Origin: Rugamonas brunnea
GTDB taxonomy: Bacteria > Pseudomonadota > Gammaproteobacteria > Burkholderiales > Burkholderiaceae_D
Direction of reading: 5' to 3'
DNA: 64,000 bases
Assembly: GCF_014042345.1 (NCBI RefSeq)
Contig: NZ_JACEZT010000009.1
Location: forward strand, 186,001-250,000
Shown here: positions 41,054 through 50,391 of the stretch, in pieces
How positions within the stretch are numbered: the stretch's first letter is position 1
Layout of the letters: each line of letters opens with the position of its first letter
The notes under the pieces: model-generated
Seen by the model: the letters and a program-made list of their open reading frames with translations, nothing else
What the model was told of the DNA's origin: nothing
The model's database searches: none
Position numbers and translations under genes: made by a program

Positions 41054-42559
41054 ATGAGCGGTGCTACCCAAGCTAACCAGGAAGTCGCTGTCCCCGAGTT
41101 CAAACAGATCATGGGACATCCCGCTCCGCTTTGGATGTTGTTCATGACCGAGTTCTGGGAGCGTTTCGCCTTCTACGGCATACGCTGGGCCCTGGTGCTC
41201 TACATCGTCGCCCAGTTCTACCACGGCGACGCCGCCGGCGAACAGTTCGCCAACCTGACCTACGGTTCCTACCTCGCGCTCGTGTACGCGGGCGCCCTGT
41301 TCGGCGGCTACGTGGCCGACCGCGTGCTGGGCTACCAGCGCTCCATCCTCGTTGGTGCGGCCTTCATGTCCGCCGGCCTGTTCATGATCGCGCTGCCCGA
41401 TCCGAATATCTTCAAACTGGGCCTGGCCACCATCATCGTCGGCAACGGCATGTTCAAGCCGAACATCTCGACCATGGTGGGCAAGCTGTACTCGCTGGGC
41501 GACGAGCGCCGCGATTCGGGCTTCACCATTTTCTACATGGGCATCAACTCGGGCGCGCTGATCGCCCCCGTGCTGACGGAATTCCTGGCCACCAAAATCT
41601 TCGGCACCGGCGGCATGCCGGCCTACAAGGTGGTGTTCATCTCGGCCGGCGTGGGCATGCTCATCAGCCTGTTCTGGTTCAGCATCGGCCGCCGCGGCCT
41701 GAAAGGCATCGGCGCTCCCGAAGCGCAGATGCAGGACCCCAAGCGCATGCTGTGGGTGGTACTGGGCTCGCTGTGCGTGATCCCTGTCGTCTACATGCTG
41801 CTGGCCGTGGGCGCCAACAACCTGCAGGGCGTGCTGTCGGTGCTGTTCATCATCCTGTCCGTGATGCTGATGATCGAAGGTATCCGCAACGGCAAGGTGG
41901 CGCGCGACAAGGTGATCGCCATGCTGGTGATCTTCTTCTTCAACATCATGTTCTGGATGTTCTTCGAACAAGCAGGCAGCTCGTTCACCTTCCTGGCCGA
42001 TAAGATCGTCGACCGCATCATGTTCGGCTGGGAGTTCCCGAACGCCTACTTCCAGAGCGTAAACTCGATCGCCATCATCGCTCTGGCGCCGATCATTGCC
42101 TTCATCTGGGTTGCCATGGGCCGCAAGAACGTCAACCCGTCCATCCCGCGCAAGTTCGGCCTGGGCCTGGTGTTTAACGGCCTGGCGTTCGGCCTGCTGA
42201 TGTTTGCGCTGTCGTCCCTGGTCGACGTGCACAACAAGATCCCGTTCTGGACCCTGTTCATGGTGTACGTGATCCAGTCCGTCGGTGAACTGTGCCTGTC
42301 GCCGATCGGCCTGTCGATGGTGACCAAGCTGGCCCCGACCCGCCTGGTGGGCCTGGGCATGGGCGGCTGGTTCCTCTCCACCGGCATCGGCAACAACCTG
42401 TCGGGCATCTTCGCCAGCTTCGTGAGCGGCGAAAAAGGCATGTCGGTGACGTCGGCGCTGGAAGGCTACACGCTGGGCTTCTACTCGCTGATGGCAGGCG
42501 GCATCCTGCTGTTCCTGATCGCACCGCTGATCAACAAGCTGATGCATGGCGTAAAGTAA
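41054..42559 (+). CDS. POT-family proton-dependent oligopeptide transporter
   Basis: A 501-residue POT/PTR2 membrane protein with 12-14 helices that imports di- and tripeptides with protons. The helix-1 ExxER motif is present (EFWERFAFYGIRWALVLYI), as are GGYVADRVLGYQRSI and the helix-5 FTIFYMGINSGALIAP signature. The start at 41054 follows AGGAGAAACCGC; the frame is open to 40976 without a membrane-compatible start. A hairpin follows the stop. Relatives are DtpA/YdgR-like; the precise substrate range is unknown. Confidence 0.93.
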   Translation: MSGATQANQEVAVPEFKQIMGHPAPLWMLFMTEFWERFAFYGIRWALVLYIVAQFYHGDAAGEQFANLTYGSYLALVYAGALFGGYVADRVLGYQRSILVGAAFMSAGLFMIALPDPNIFKLGLATIIVGNGMFKPNISTMVGKLYSLGDERRDSGFTIFYMGINSGALIAPVLTEFLATKIFGTGGMPAYKVVFISAGVGMLISLFWFSIGRRGLKGIGAPEAQMQDPKRMLWVVLGSLCVIPVVYMLLAVGANNLQGVLSVLFIILSVMLMIEGIRNGKVARDKVIAMLVIFFFNIMFWMFFEQAGSSFTFLADKIVDRIMFGWEFPNAYFQSVNSIAIIALAPIIAFIWVAMGRKNVNPSIPRKFGLGLVFNGLAFGLLMFALSSLVDVHNKIPFWTLFMVYVIQSVGELCLSPIGLSMVTKLAPTRLVGLGMGGWFLSTGIGNNLSGIFASFVSGEKGMSVTSALEGYTLGFYSLMAGGILLFLIAPLINKLMHGVK

Positions 42560-42583
42560 GCCGCACGGCGGCTTGACCATGAC

Positions 42584-42640
42584 AACGGCGGCCTGCGGGC
42601 CGCCGTTTGCGTTTGCGTTTTCGTTTGCGCTTTCGTTCGG
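42584..42640 (+). terminator. Hairpin plus GTTTGC tandem repeat after the POT gene
   Basis: Arms AACGGCGGCC (42584-42593) and GGCCGCCGTT (42598-42607) form a strong stem followed by a T-rich run of imperfect GTTTGC hexamers to about 42640. The stem probably terminates the transporter gene. The hexamer run is a short tandem repeat lying just past the convergent glpD stop. Confidence 0.75.
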
Positions 42641-42649
42641 CAGCAGGCC

Positions 42650-44188
42650 TCAGGACTTGCGCAACGGATGGGCATCGAGCCACGCTTGCAAGCGCGCCGC
42701 CGCGCCGGGCGGCAGGTGCAGACCCAGCTTGGAACGCCGCCACAGGATGTCCTGCGCGCTGCGCGCCCATTCGTAACGGCGCAGGTAGTCCACTTCCGCC
42801 GCGTACAGGCCGGCGACGATTTCTTCGCCCATGGCGCCGGGCGCCTCGCGCCCCGCCAGCAGCGTATGCATTCGCGTGCCGTAGGCGTGGGCGTAGCGGG
42901 CCACCAGGGACGTAGGCAGCCAGCCGTAGCGCAGTTGCTGCTCGCGCAGCCAGCCAGCAAATTCGAGCACGGAACGGTTCTGCGGCACGGCGCCGAACAG
43001 GTCACCACCTGGCAGGCAAGCGCCCGCTGTCCAGCCGCCCTGCCGGTTGTCGAGGGATTTCGCGATCAGGTCCACCGCTTCCTCGGCCAGCTTGCGAAAG
43101 GTGGTGATCTTGCCGCCGAAGACGCTCAGCAGCGGGGCGCCGCCCTGCTCCACCTCCAGCCGGTAGTCACGGGTGACAGCCCTGGCGTCGGCCGCCTCAT
43201 CCTCCACCAGTGGGCGCACGCCCGCATAGCTCCACACCACGTCCGCCGGCGTCACGGGCACGGTGAAATACTGGCTGACCAGTTCACATAGGTAGCTGAT
43301 TTCATCGGACGTGATGGCAACCTGGCCCGGGTCGCCCTGATAATCGAGGTCCGTGGTGCCGATCAGCGTGTAGTCCTGTTCGTAGGGGATGGCGAACACG
43401 ATGCGCCCGTCCGGGTGCTGGAAGATGTAGGCGTAGCCGTGCGCGAACAGGCGTGGCACGACGATATGGCTGCCCTTGATCAGCCGCAGCTGGCGCGCCT
43501 GCGCCTGGGGCGCCGCCGCTTGCAGGAAGGCCGTCGTCCACGGCCCGGCCGCGTTGACCAGATAGCGGGCGTTGACGCGGATACGCCCGCAATCCACCTT
43601 GTCCAGCAAGGCCTGCCAACGATCGCCCTCGCGCCGGGCCGACAGGCAGGTGGTGCGGGTGAGGATAGTGGCGCCGCGTTCGCACGCGTCGAGCGCATTC
43701 AGCACCACCAGCCGCGCGTCGTCCACCCAGCCGTCGGAATAGACGAAGCCGCGCGTCAGCACGGGCTTCAGCGGCTGGCCGGCCGGATGGCAGCGCAGCG
43801 AAATCGCGGATGACGCGGGCAGCAGTTCGCGCCGGGCCAGGCTGTCGTACAGCAGCAGGCCGGCCCGTATCATCCACGCCGGACGCTGGCCCTGCACGTG
43901 CGGCATCACGAAACGCAAGGGCCGCATGATGTGCGGGGCGCTGCGCAGCAGCACTTCGCGCTCCAGCAGCGCCTTGCGCACCAGGCCAAATTCATAAAAT
44001 TCCAGGTAGCGCAGCCCGCCGTGTATCAGCTTGGTGGAGGCCGACGACGTATGCGCGGCCAGGTCGTCCTTTTCGCACAGGACGACCGACAACCCGCGCC
44101 CGGTCGCGTCGCGCGCGATGCCGGCGCCATTGATGCCGCCGCCCACCACGAGGATGTCGCAATCTATCGTATGCTGCGGTTCTGTCAT
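42650..44188 (-). CDS. glpD: Aerobic glycerol-3-phosphate dehydrogenase
   Basis: A 512-residue FAD enzyme of the inner-membrane face that oxidises glycerol 3-phosphate to dihydroxyacetone phosphate and passes electrons to quinone. The N-terminal dinucleotide motif is DILVVGGGINGAGIARDATGRG; SSASTKLIHGGLRYLE is the GlpD signature; the C-terminal helical domain follows. The start at 44188 (MTEPQHTIDCDIL) is just before the FAD motif. A minus-strand TATAAT lies at 44245-44250. No glpF, glpK or regulator is adjacent. Confidence 0.96.
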   Translation of the reverse strand: MTEPQHTIDCDILVVGGGINGAGIARDATGRGLSVVLCEKDDLAAHTSSASTKLIHGGLRYLEFYEFGLVRKALLEREVLLRSAPHIMRPLRFVMPHVQGQRPAWMIRAGLLLYDSLARRELLPASSAISLRCHPAGQPLKPVLTRGFVYSDGWVDDARLVVLNALDACERGATILTRTTCLSARREGDRWQALLDKVDCGRIRVNARYLVNAAGPWTTAFLQAAAPQAQARQLRLIKGSHIVVPRLFAHGYAYIFQHPDGRIVFAIPYEQDYTLIGTTDLDYQGDPGQVAITSDEISYLCELVSQYFTVPVTPADVVWSYAGVRPLVEDEAADARAVTRDYRLEVEQGGAPLLSVFGGKITTFRKLAEEAVDLIAKSLDNRQGGWTAGACLPGGDLFGAVPQNRSVLEFAGWLREQQLRYGWLPTSLVARYAHAYGTRMHTLLAGREAPGAMGEEIVAGLYAAEVDYLRRYEWARSAQDILWRRSKLGLHLPPGAAARLQAWLDAHPLRKS

Positions 44189-44244
44189 AGAATTCCCGCC
44201 AGGCCGATCGCCGCCCAAGCCGCCGGAGAGGCGGCGTCGGGTCC

Positions 44245-44250
44245 ATTATA
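44245..44250 (-). promoter_or_regulatory. -10 element TATAAT for glpD
   Basis: A perfect minus-strand TATAAT lies 57 bases before the glpD start; no clear -35 is seen. Confidence 0.45.
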
Positions 44251-44327
44251 AGGACTTCCCACACGCCACCGCCAGTATCGTGGCGCGGCACGACGCGGCG
44301 GGACGCAGCGCGGCGGGGCGATTGGTC

Positions 44328-44333
44328 TATAAT
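44328..44333 (+). promoter_or_regulatory. -10 element TATAAT for mrcA
   Basis: A perfect TATAAT lies 33 bases before the TTG start of mrcA; the -35 position is GC-rich and unconvincing. Confidence 0.45.
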
Positions 44334-44365
44334 TCCCCCCACTTCGCAACCACGAGAATTCTGTC

Positions 44366-46693
44366 TTGAGTGCCTCCCAACCTGCCGCATCCCCCTTGTT
44401 CAAGCGCCGTAACGTCGTGCGCGGTCTGATCGCCATCGTGCTGGCTGGCATGATCGCCGCCGGCCTGCTGGTGGCCTACCTGCTGCTGGTCATCGCGCCC
44501 AACCTGCCGTCGCTGGACGTGATCACGGACTACCGTCCCAAGATCCCGCTGCGCATCTACACGGCCGACAAGGTGCTGATCGGCGAATTCGGCGAGGAAC
44601 ACCGCGACTTCATCCCCATCAAGGAGATGCCGGAGATGATGAAGAAGGCCCTCCTCGCCATCGAGGATACGCGCTTCTACGAACATGGCGGCATCGACTG
44701 GCTGCGCGCCTTGGGCGCGGCCCGCTCCAACCTGGGCGGCAGCTTCCGCCAGGGCGGCTCCACCATCACCATGCAGGTGGCGCGCAACTTCTTCCTCACC
44801 CGCGACAAGGTCATCGCCCGCAAGCTCAACGAAGTCATGCTGGCATATAAAATCGAGGCGGCGCTCAGCAAGGACCAGATCCTGGAACTGTACATGAACC
44901 AGATCTACCTGGGCCAGCGCTCGTTCGGCTTTGGCAGCGCGGCCCAGGTCTACTATGGCAAACCGCTGAAGAACCTGAGCATCGCGGAGATGGCCATGCT
45001 GGCCGGCCTGCCCAAGAACCCGGCCCACCACAACCCGGCGGTCAATCCCAAGCGCGCCAAGCAGCGCCAGCACGTGGTGCTCAAGCGCATGCGTGAACTC
45101 GATTACATCACGGAAGACCAGTACCAGAAAGCCCTGCACGAACCGCTGCGCGTCAACAACCGCGGCCAGGAATTCGACACCCACGCCGAATACGTGGCCG
45201 AACTGGCACGCCAGGTGGTGTACGCCAAGTTCAAGGATGACTCGTACAACAAGGGTATCAGCGTCTACACCACCATCCTCAAGGCTGACCAGGACGCGGC
45301 CTACGAATCGGTGCGCCGCAACGTGCTGGCCTACGACCAGCGCCACGGCTACCGTGGTCCGGAGGCCTTCATCGAACTGCCCGCAGGCGACGAGGAACGC
45401 GACGACGCCATCGAGGAAGCGCTGCAGAAGCGCCCTGGCAGTGACCGTCTGATCCCGGCCGTCGTGCTGGAGGCCGGCCCGAAAACCGTCAAGGTGCAGG
45501 ACCCGTTCGGCCAGGAGATCACCATCAGCGGCGACGGCCTGCGCCTGGCCGCGCCCGCCCTGGCGGCCAGCGCCAAGGATGGCTTCAAGCTGCGCCCCGG
45601 CGCCATCGTGCGCATCATGCGCGGAGAGAAGAACGCCTGGGTCATTACCCAGGTGCCGCAGGTGGCGGCCGCCTTCGTGTCGATCGACGCCGTCACCGGC
45701 GCCTACCACGCGCTGGTGGGTGGCTTCGACTACAACCTGCAGAAGTTCAACCACGTGACGCAGGCTTGGCGCCAGCCCGGCTCCTCGATCAAGCCCTTCA
45801 TCTATTCGGCAGCGCTGGAGAAAGGCTTTTCGCCGGCCACCATCATCAACGACGTGCCGATCGAGCTGACCGGCGCCGAAACCGGCAACGAGACCTGGCG
45901 CCCCGGTAACGACGACGGCCTGTACGACGGTCCGATCACCATGCGCACGGCGCTGGCCAAGTCCAAGAACGTCGCTTCCGTGCGCATCCTGCGCAACATC
46001 ACGGTGGGCTACGCGCACGACTACCTGGGCAAGTTTGGCTTCGACCTGAGCCGCCAGCCCAAGAACCTGACGCTGGCGCTGGGCACGGGCGCCGTCACCC
46101 CGCTGCAACTGGCCGGCGCCTACGCCATCTTCGCCAACGGCGGCTACCAGATCGAGCCCTACCTGATCTCGCGCATCGTGGACGGCAACGGCGCCGTGAT
46201 CTCGGAAACCAAGCCGCCCGCCGGCTTGCAGGAAAACGCGCGCGTGATCGACGTGCGCAACGCCTTCGTCACCGACACCATGCTGCGCGAAGTGACGCGC
46301 AGCGGCACCGGCGCAGCCGCCGCCAAGCTGGGCCGACCCGATATCGCCGGCAAGACCGGTACCACCAGCGACGCCATGGACGGCTGGTTCTCCGGCTATG
46401 GCGGCGGCATCGTGGCCGTGTCGTGGATGGGGTTCGATGATCCCAAGTCGCTGGGCGGGCGTGAATTTGGCGCCACGGTGGCCATGCCGATCTGGATGGA
46501 CTACATGCGGGTGGCCCTGCAACAGCGTCCGCCACAGGACCGCCCGGTGCCGGCTGGCCTGACCCAGCTCAACGGCGAATGGCTGTACGATGAGTTCATG
46601 GGCGACGCGGCCGTCCACTCGCTCGACATGGGCGACGCGGCGCCGGAACTGGATGCGCCTGCGGCGCCGGCCGAGAAGCCTGCCACCAACTAG
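44366..46693 (+). CDS. mrcA: Penicillin-binding protein 1A
   Basis: A 775-residue bifunctional class A PBP that polymerises and crosslinks peptidoglycan. A membrane anchor lies at about 19-42, the glycosyltransferase domain shows EDTRFYEHGGIDWLRALGAA and GGSTITMQVARNFFL, and the transpeptidase has the Ser nucleophile in QPGSSIKPF, then SKN (AKSKNVASVRI) and KTGTT. The OB-like insert between domains fits PBP1A. The start is TTG at 44366 (MSASQPAASPLFKRRN); no ATG precedes the membrane helix. A TATAAT lies at 44328. The C-terminus has a short Ala/Pro tail. Confidence 0.95.
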   Translation: MSASQPAASPLFKRRNVVRGLIAIVLAGMIAAGLLVAYLLLVIAPNLPSLDVITDYRPKIPLRIYTADKVLIGEFGEEHRDFIPIKEMPEMMKKALLAIEDTRFYEHGGIDWLRALGAARSNLGGSFRQGGSTITMQVARNFFLTRDKVIARKLNEVMLAYKIEAALSKDQILELYMNQIYLGQRSFGFGSAAQVYYGKPLKNLSIAEMAMLAGLPKNPAHHNPAVNPKRAKQRQHVVLKRMRELDYITEDQYQKALHEPLRVNNRGQEFDTHAEYVAELARQVVYAKFKDDSYNKGISVYTTILKADQDAAYESVRRNVLAYDQRHGYRGPEAFIELPAGDEERDDAIEEALQKRPGSDRLIPAVVLEAGPKTVKVQDPFGQEITISGDGLRLAAPALAASAKDGFKLRPGAIVRIMRGEKNAWVITQVPQVAAAFVSIDAVTGAYHALVGGFDYNLQKFNHVTQAWRQPGSSIKPFIYSAALEKGFSPATIINDVPIELTGAETGNETWRPGNDDGLYDGPITMRTALAKSKNVASVRILRNITVGYAHDYLGKFGFDLSRQPKNLTLALGTGAVTPLQLAGAYAIFANGGYQIEPYLISRIVDGNGAVISETKPPAGLQENARVIDVRNAFVTDTMLREVTRSGTGAAAAKLGRPDIAGKTGTTSDAMDGWFSGYGGGIVAVSWMGFDDPKSLGGREFGATVAMPIWMDYMRVALQQRPPQDRPVPAGLTQLNGEWLYDEFMGDAAVHSLDMGDAAPELDAPAAPAEKPATN

Positions 46694-46724
46694 GTGGCGA
46701 TCACACAGGGCACGCGTTCCATGG

Positions 46725-46744
46725 GTACCCGCGTGCGCGGGTAC
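46725..46744. repeat. GGGTACCCGC-type extragenic palindrome
   Basis: Perfect 8-base arms GTACCCGC / GCGGGTAC around GTGC, set in flanks (CGTTCCATGG..GACGAATTC) that resemble the dispersed palindromes common between genes in many Proteobacteria. It lies after mrcA, before the convergent TetR gene. Confidence 0.65.
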
Positions 46745-46776
46745 GACGAATTCAAATGCTGGACGTCAGGCCCGGT

Positions 46777-47475
46777 TCACGCGGTGCGCGGCGCCGCCAG
46801 GTGGCTGCGCACGAAACGCACCGTGCTTTCCGCGAACTGGTCGGGCGTGACCTTGGCGGCGCGGTACTTCCAGCGCTTCACGTACCAGTCCTGGAACATG
46901 GCCATGCAGTGGGCCGCCAGCAGCGGCGCGGCGCCGTCCGGGCGCCCTTCCACGCTGTCGACGAGGCCAGCGATCAGCGCCTGCACATACAGCTCCGACT
47001 CCTTGGCCATGGCCCGTTGCTGCGGCGGCAGCGCGCGCGAGTCCATGAACACGAAATAAAACCACGGCTGCAAAATCTCGGACAGGAAGATGGAGGCGCG
47101 GATCAGTGCCTCCAGCCGGTCGAGCGGATCGTCGACATGGGCGAACATGCGCGGCACTTCCTGGGTGGCGTGGCGCACCACTTCCTCGATCATCTCGGCC
47201 AGTTGGTCCTTGCCGCTGATGTAGCCGTACAAGCCCCCCATCGACAGCCCCGTCTCGCGGCACAGGTCGCGCAAGTTCATGGCCCGAAATCCGACCTCGT
47301 TGGCGAGGCGGAAGGTGGCGTTGAAGATGTTCTCCAGATTTTCCAGTGCCGGCTTGCGGCGCTTGACGCCGATGCGGTCGGCATAACGGTCGAGCAGGAA
47401 GGCCCAGATATTGGCGCCATCGAGTGGCGTCATGCGCTGGAACTGCTGAAAAGTGAAGTGGACAGGCAAGGTCAC
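46777..47475 (-). CDS. TetR-family transcriptional regulator
   Basis: A protein of 232 residues if it starts at GTG 47475, or 218 from ATG 47433. The TetR helix-turn-helix is NATFRLANEVGFRAMNLRDLCRETGLSMGGLYGYISGKDQL (about residues 52-92), followed by an all-helical ligand domain. About 50 residues precede the DNA-binding domain, more than usual for the family. It is divergent from the lipase gene with a 261-base gap that contains a candidate operator at 47603. Control of the lipase operon, perhaps in answer to fatty acids or acyl-CoA, is inferred from position. Confidence 0.88.
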   Translation of the reverse strand: MTLPVHFTFQQFQRMTPLDGANIWAFLLDRYADRIGVKRRKPALENLENIFNATFRLANEVGFRAMNLRDLCRETGLSMGGLYGYISGKDQLAEMIEEVVRHATQEVPRMFAHVDDPLDRLEALIRASIFLSEILQPWFYFVFMDSRALPPQQRAMAKESELYVQALIAGLVDSVEGRPDGAAPLLAAHCMAMFQDWYVKRWKYRAAKVTPDQFAESTVRFVRSHLAAPRTA

Positions 47476-47602
47476 CCCAAAGATTGATTTCGGGAACGAT
47501 TATAACGCAGGAAAACAACTGTCCCGCTCGATTTTCCAATTTGTGCGCCCGAATTCGACCAGCACAAAACCTTAACGTAACAACAATGTTACAGTCCAAA
47601 AA

Positions 47603-47620
47603 CCGAGCGAGCGCTCGTTT
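47603..47620. promoter_or_regulatory. Candidate TetR operator before the lipase gene
   Basis: CCGAGCGAGCGCTCGTTT contains the perfect palindrome CGAGCGCTCG (47608-47617), preceded by an extra CGAG. It lies in the divergent region between the TetR gene and the lipase gene. Confidence 0.5.
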
Positions 47621-47736
47621 TATTCCTGCCGGAGAGCGGGAAGGAACGCGGGCCGCCGGGGTACGACGGCCGCCGCCATGGCGCATCGTGCGCGGCGCAA
47701 CGGCCGTCCCATTCTTGATAACTTTACGGAGACAAC

Positions 47737-48651
47737 ATGAAACATCGCTTCTGGAAGACCCTGTCACTATTGCTGATCGCGCTTACGGCGCTGCCCGCGC
47801 CCTCGTGGGCCACCGGCTACACCCAGACCAAATACCCGATCGTGCTGGTGCACGGCCTGTTCGGCTTCGACAGCCTGGGCCCGGTCGACTACTTCTACGG
47901 CATCGCTTCCGCCCTGCAAAGCGGCGGCGCCAAGGTCTATGTGACCACCGTGTCGGCGGCCAACAGCACGGAAGTGCGCGGCGAGCAGCTGCTGACCCAG
48001 GTCCAGCAAATCCTGGCCGCCACCGGCGCCACCAAAGTCAACCTGATCGGCCATAGCCACGGCGGCCCCACCTCCCGTTATGTCGCCTCCGTGCGGCCCG
48101 ACCTGGTGGCCTCTGTCAGCAGCGTCGGTGGCGTGAACAAGGGTTCGCGCGTGGCCGACGTGCTGATCGGCGCGGTGCCAGACGTCACCTACACGGTGGC
48201 CAACGCCGTCGCCGGGTTCATCAGCTTCCTGTCCGGCAGCCCCACCCTGCCCCAGGATTCCGTAGCGGCCGCCCAGTCGCTCAGCACCGCCGGCACGGCC
48301 GCCTTCAACAGCCGCCATCCGGAAGGCGTGCCCACCACCGCCTGCGGTGAAGGCGATTACCAGGTCAACGGCGTCTACTACTTCTCGTGGAGCGGCGCCC
48401 AGCCCTACACCAACGTGTTCGACATCAGCGACCCCGTGCTGGCGCTCACGTCGCTGGCCTTCAACGGCGCCAAGAACGATGGCCTGGTCAGCAGCTGCTC
48501 CAGCCACCTGGGCCGCGTGATCCGCGACGACTACGCCATGAACCACCTGGACGAAGTGAACCAGATGATCGGCATCACCAACCTGTTCGAAACCAGTCCC
48601 GTCACGATCTTCCGCCAGCAGGCCAATCGCCTGCAGGGCCTGGGCCTGTAA
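47737..48651 (+). CDS. lipA: Secreted triacylglycerol lipase, family I
   Basis: A 304-residue exported lipase with signal peptide 1-25 (cleavage after PSWA). The alpha/beta-hydrolase features of Pseudomonas/Burkholderia family I lipases are visible: oxyanion strand PIVLVHGLFGFD, nucleophile Ser107 in GHSHGG, the Asp in AKNDGLVSSC and the His in NHLDEVNQ. Two cysteines (in TTACGEG and SSCSSH) fit the single disulfide of the group. The adjacent foldase gene, 9 bases downstream, confirms a Lif-dependent type II-secreted lipase. It lies divergent from a TetR regulator. Confidence 0.94.
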   Translation: MKHRFWKTLSLLLIALTALPAPSWATGYTQTKYPIVLVHGLFGFDSLGPVDYFYGIASALQSGGAKVYVTTVSAANSTEVRGEQLLTQVQQILAATGATKVNLIGHSHGGPTSRYVASVRPDLVASVSSVGGVNKGSRVADVLIGAVPDVTYTVANAVAGFISFLSGSPTLPQDSVAAAQSLSTAGTAAFNSRHPEGVPTTACGEGDYQVNGVYYFSWSGAQPYTNVFDISDPVLALTSLAFNGAKNDGLVSSCSSHLGRVIRDDYAMNHLDEVNQMIGITNLFETSPVTIFRQQANRLQGLGL

Positions 48652-48660
48652 GGAGCAGCC

Positions 48661-49587
48661 ATGAACGCACGCGCAAAACTGTTGCGGGCCGGTGGCCTGG
48701 CATTGGCCGCCGGCGCCCTGTACTTCACGCTGCACCAGCCGGAAGCGCCGGCCCAGCCAGCCCGCTCCGACCCCGACTACTTTGCGTTCGTGCGCTCAAT
48801 GGATGGCACCACGCCCGACGGCGAGGTGCGCCAGAACGCAGCCGACCAGCTGGTGGTCGACGCCGAACTGGCGCACCTGTTCGACTACTACCTGGCGGGC
48901 ATCGGTGAACGCACGCTCGACGCGATCCGCACCGAGATCGGGCGCGAACTCGATCGACGCCTGAAACCAGCGGCAGCGGCCGAAGCGCGCCGGCTGCTGG
49001 GGCAATACCTCGATTACAAGCGCGCGCTGGTGGAGGTGGAACAGGGCTTGCCCAAGCCGGCCAGCATGACCGATGGCGCGCGCGCCCGGCTGGACGCCGT
49101 GCAGCAGCTGCGCCACCGCTACTTCAGCCAGAAGGAGATCGACGGCCTGTTTGGCGACAGTGACGCCTATGACACGGACGCCATCGCCCGCATGGAAGTG
49201 AACGCCGACACCACGCTCACGCCGGCCCAGCGCCAGCAGAAGCTGGCCGCGCTGGACGCCAAATTGCCCCCCGCGCTGCGCGAGGAACGCGAGGCGCCCA
49301 CCCGCGTGCTACGGCTCGAAGATGAAGTACAGCGGCGCCGCGCGCAAGGTGCAGGCGACAACGATATCTACCAGCTGCGCGCGGCCACGCTGTCGCCGGC
49401 CGCCGCCGACCGGCTGGCGGATCTCGACCGCGAGCAGGCCGACTGGCAGCGCCGCATCGCCGAATACCAGCAGCAGCGCCACCAGTTGCAGGCGCGCGCC
49501 ACGCCGCCCAGCGCGGCCGAGCTGCAGCAACTGCGCGACGCGGGATTTACGCCGCTGGAGCAGAAGCGGCTGCCGGCCTACGAATAG
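48661..49587 (+). CDS. lipB: Lipase-specific foldase (Lif/LipB)
   Basis: A 308-residue membrane-anchored periplasmic chaperone that folds the lipase before secretion. An N-terminal helix (about 6-24, LLRAGGLALAAGALYFTL) anchors it; the Lif signature Rx1-2FDY(F/C)LSAxGE appears as HLFDYYLAGIGERTLDAIR. The rest is strongly helical and charged, as expected for the extended helical arms. It follows the lipase gene by nine bases. AAGGAG stands before the ATG. Confidence 0.93.
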   Translation: MNARAKLLRAGGLALAAGALYFTLHQPEAPAQPARSDPDYFAFVRSMDGTTPDGEVRQNAADQLVVDAELAHLFDYYLAGIGERTLDAIRTEIGRELDRRLKPAAAAEARRLLGQYLDYKRALVEVEQGLPKPASMTDGARARLDAVQQLRHRYFSQKEIDGLFGDSDAYDTDAIARMEVNADTTLTPAQRQQKLAALDAKLPPALREEREAPTRVLRLEDEVQRRRAQGAGDNDIYQLRAATLSPAAADRLADLDREQADWQRRIAEYQQQRHQLQARATPPSAAELQQLRDAGFTPLEQKRLPAYE

Positions 49588-49695
49588 CAGGGACAATTGT
49601 TGCGGCGGCTCAACACCCATGGGCCTGCCGCAGCCGCCGCACCGGGTAGTTTCGATGCTACAATTCTTGCACATCAAACATCCTCCGGGTGCGAT

Positions 49696-50391
49696 ATGGC
49701 GATGTCTCGGCTCAGCGTCACCATCAGCGCGCCCATCATCCTGATCGGCGTGCTGGCCATCGCGCTGAACGCCTATCTGAGCGTGGGCAAGCTCGATCGC
49801 ACGCTCAATGAACTGGAGCAGTCTCGCCTGCACCTGATCCTCGACGACCTGCGCGACAACCTCGAAACGGGCCTGGATCTGGGCCTGCCCCTCAAGAGCC
49901 TGGGCAACGCGCAGGCAGCCATCGAACGGGAAGCGCGCCAGGACGGCGCCATCGTCGGCATCCGCGTGCTGGATGCAGACGGCGCCCCCGTGTTCAGCAC
50001 CGGCGACCCTGCCCATGGCGCGCCGCTGCGTGCGGCCCTGTCCAACAACCTGGGTGTAGCCATGGGCGCCATCGAGCTACGCTACGCGCGCCAGGCCGAC
50101 GAGTTGTCGGTCGCGGCCTACGCAGACCAGCTGGCGCGGGCGGCCGCCTGGATCGCCGCCACCGGCGCCTTGCTGGCGCTGGCCGCGATCCGTTTCTGGA
50201 TGCGCCGCATCGGCCGCACCGTCGACACCATCGCCTCCACGCTCGACCGCAAGCCGCCGCCGCCCCACCCGGACCCGGAAGCCGCCATCCTGGCCGGCCG
50301 CGCGCGCGAGCGCGCCGACCACGCGCTGCGCGAGCTGGAACAGGCCACGCGCGCCATGCGGGAAGCCAGCCTGCAACGGGAGCGACCATGA
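49696..50391 (+). CDS. Two-helix membrane sensor-like protein
   Basis: A 231-residue protein with a membrane helix at about 5-27, a periplasmic part of about 115 residues, a second helix near 150-168 and a short cytoplasmic tail rich in Arg/Glu with coiled-coil potential. The periplasmic segment (LETGLDLGLPLKSLGN..GIRVLDADGAPVFSTGD) is similar to that of the next gene (ALGYGIPLPRLVG..YLRVSGTDGATLFSSGD), so the two look like paired paralogous sensor domains of the Cache sort. No kinase or HAMP is evident. The start MAMSRLSV at 49696 is chosen at the helix; ATG 49702 is an alternative. The stop overlaps the next start by ATGA. I do not recognise the gene. Confidence 0.75.
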   Translation: MAMSRLSVTISAPIILIGVLAIALNAYLSVGKLDRTLNELEQSRLHLILDDLRDNLETGLDLGLPLKSLGNAQAAIEREARQDGAIVGIRVLDADGAPVFSTGDPAHGAPLRAALSNNLGVAMGAIELRYARQADELSVAAYADQLARAAAWIAATGALLALAAIRFWMRRIGRTVDTIASTLDRKPPPPHPDPEAAILAGRARERADHALRELEQATRAMREASLQRERP

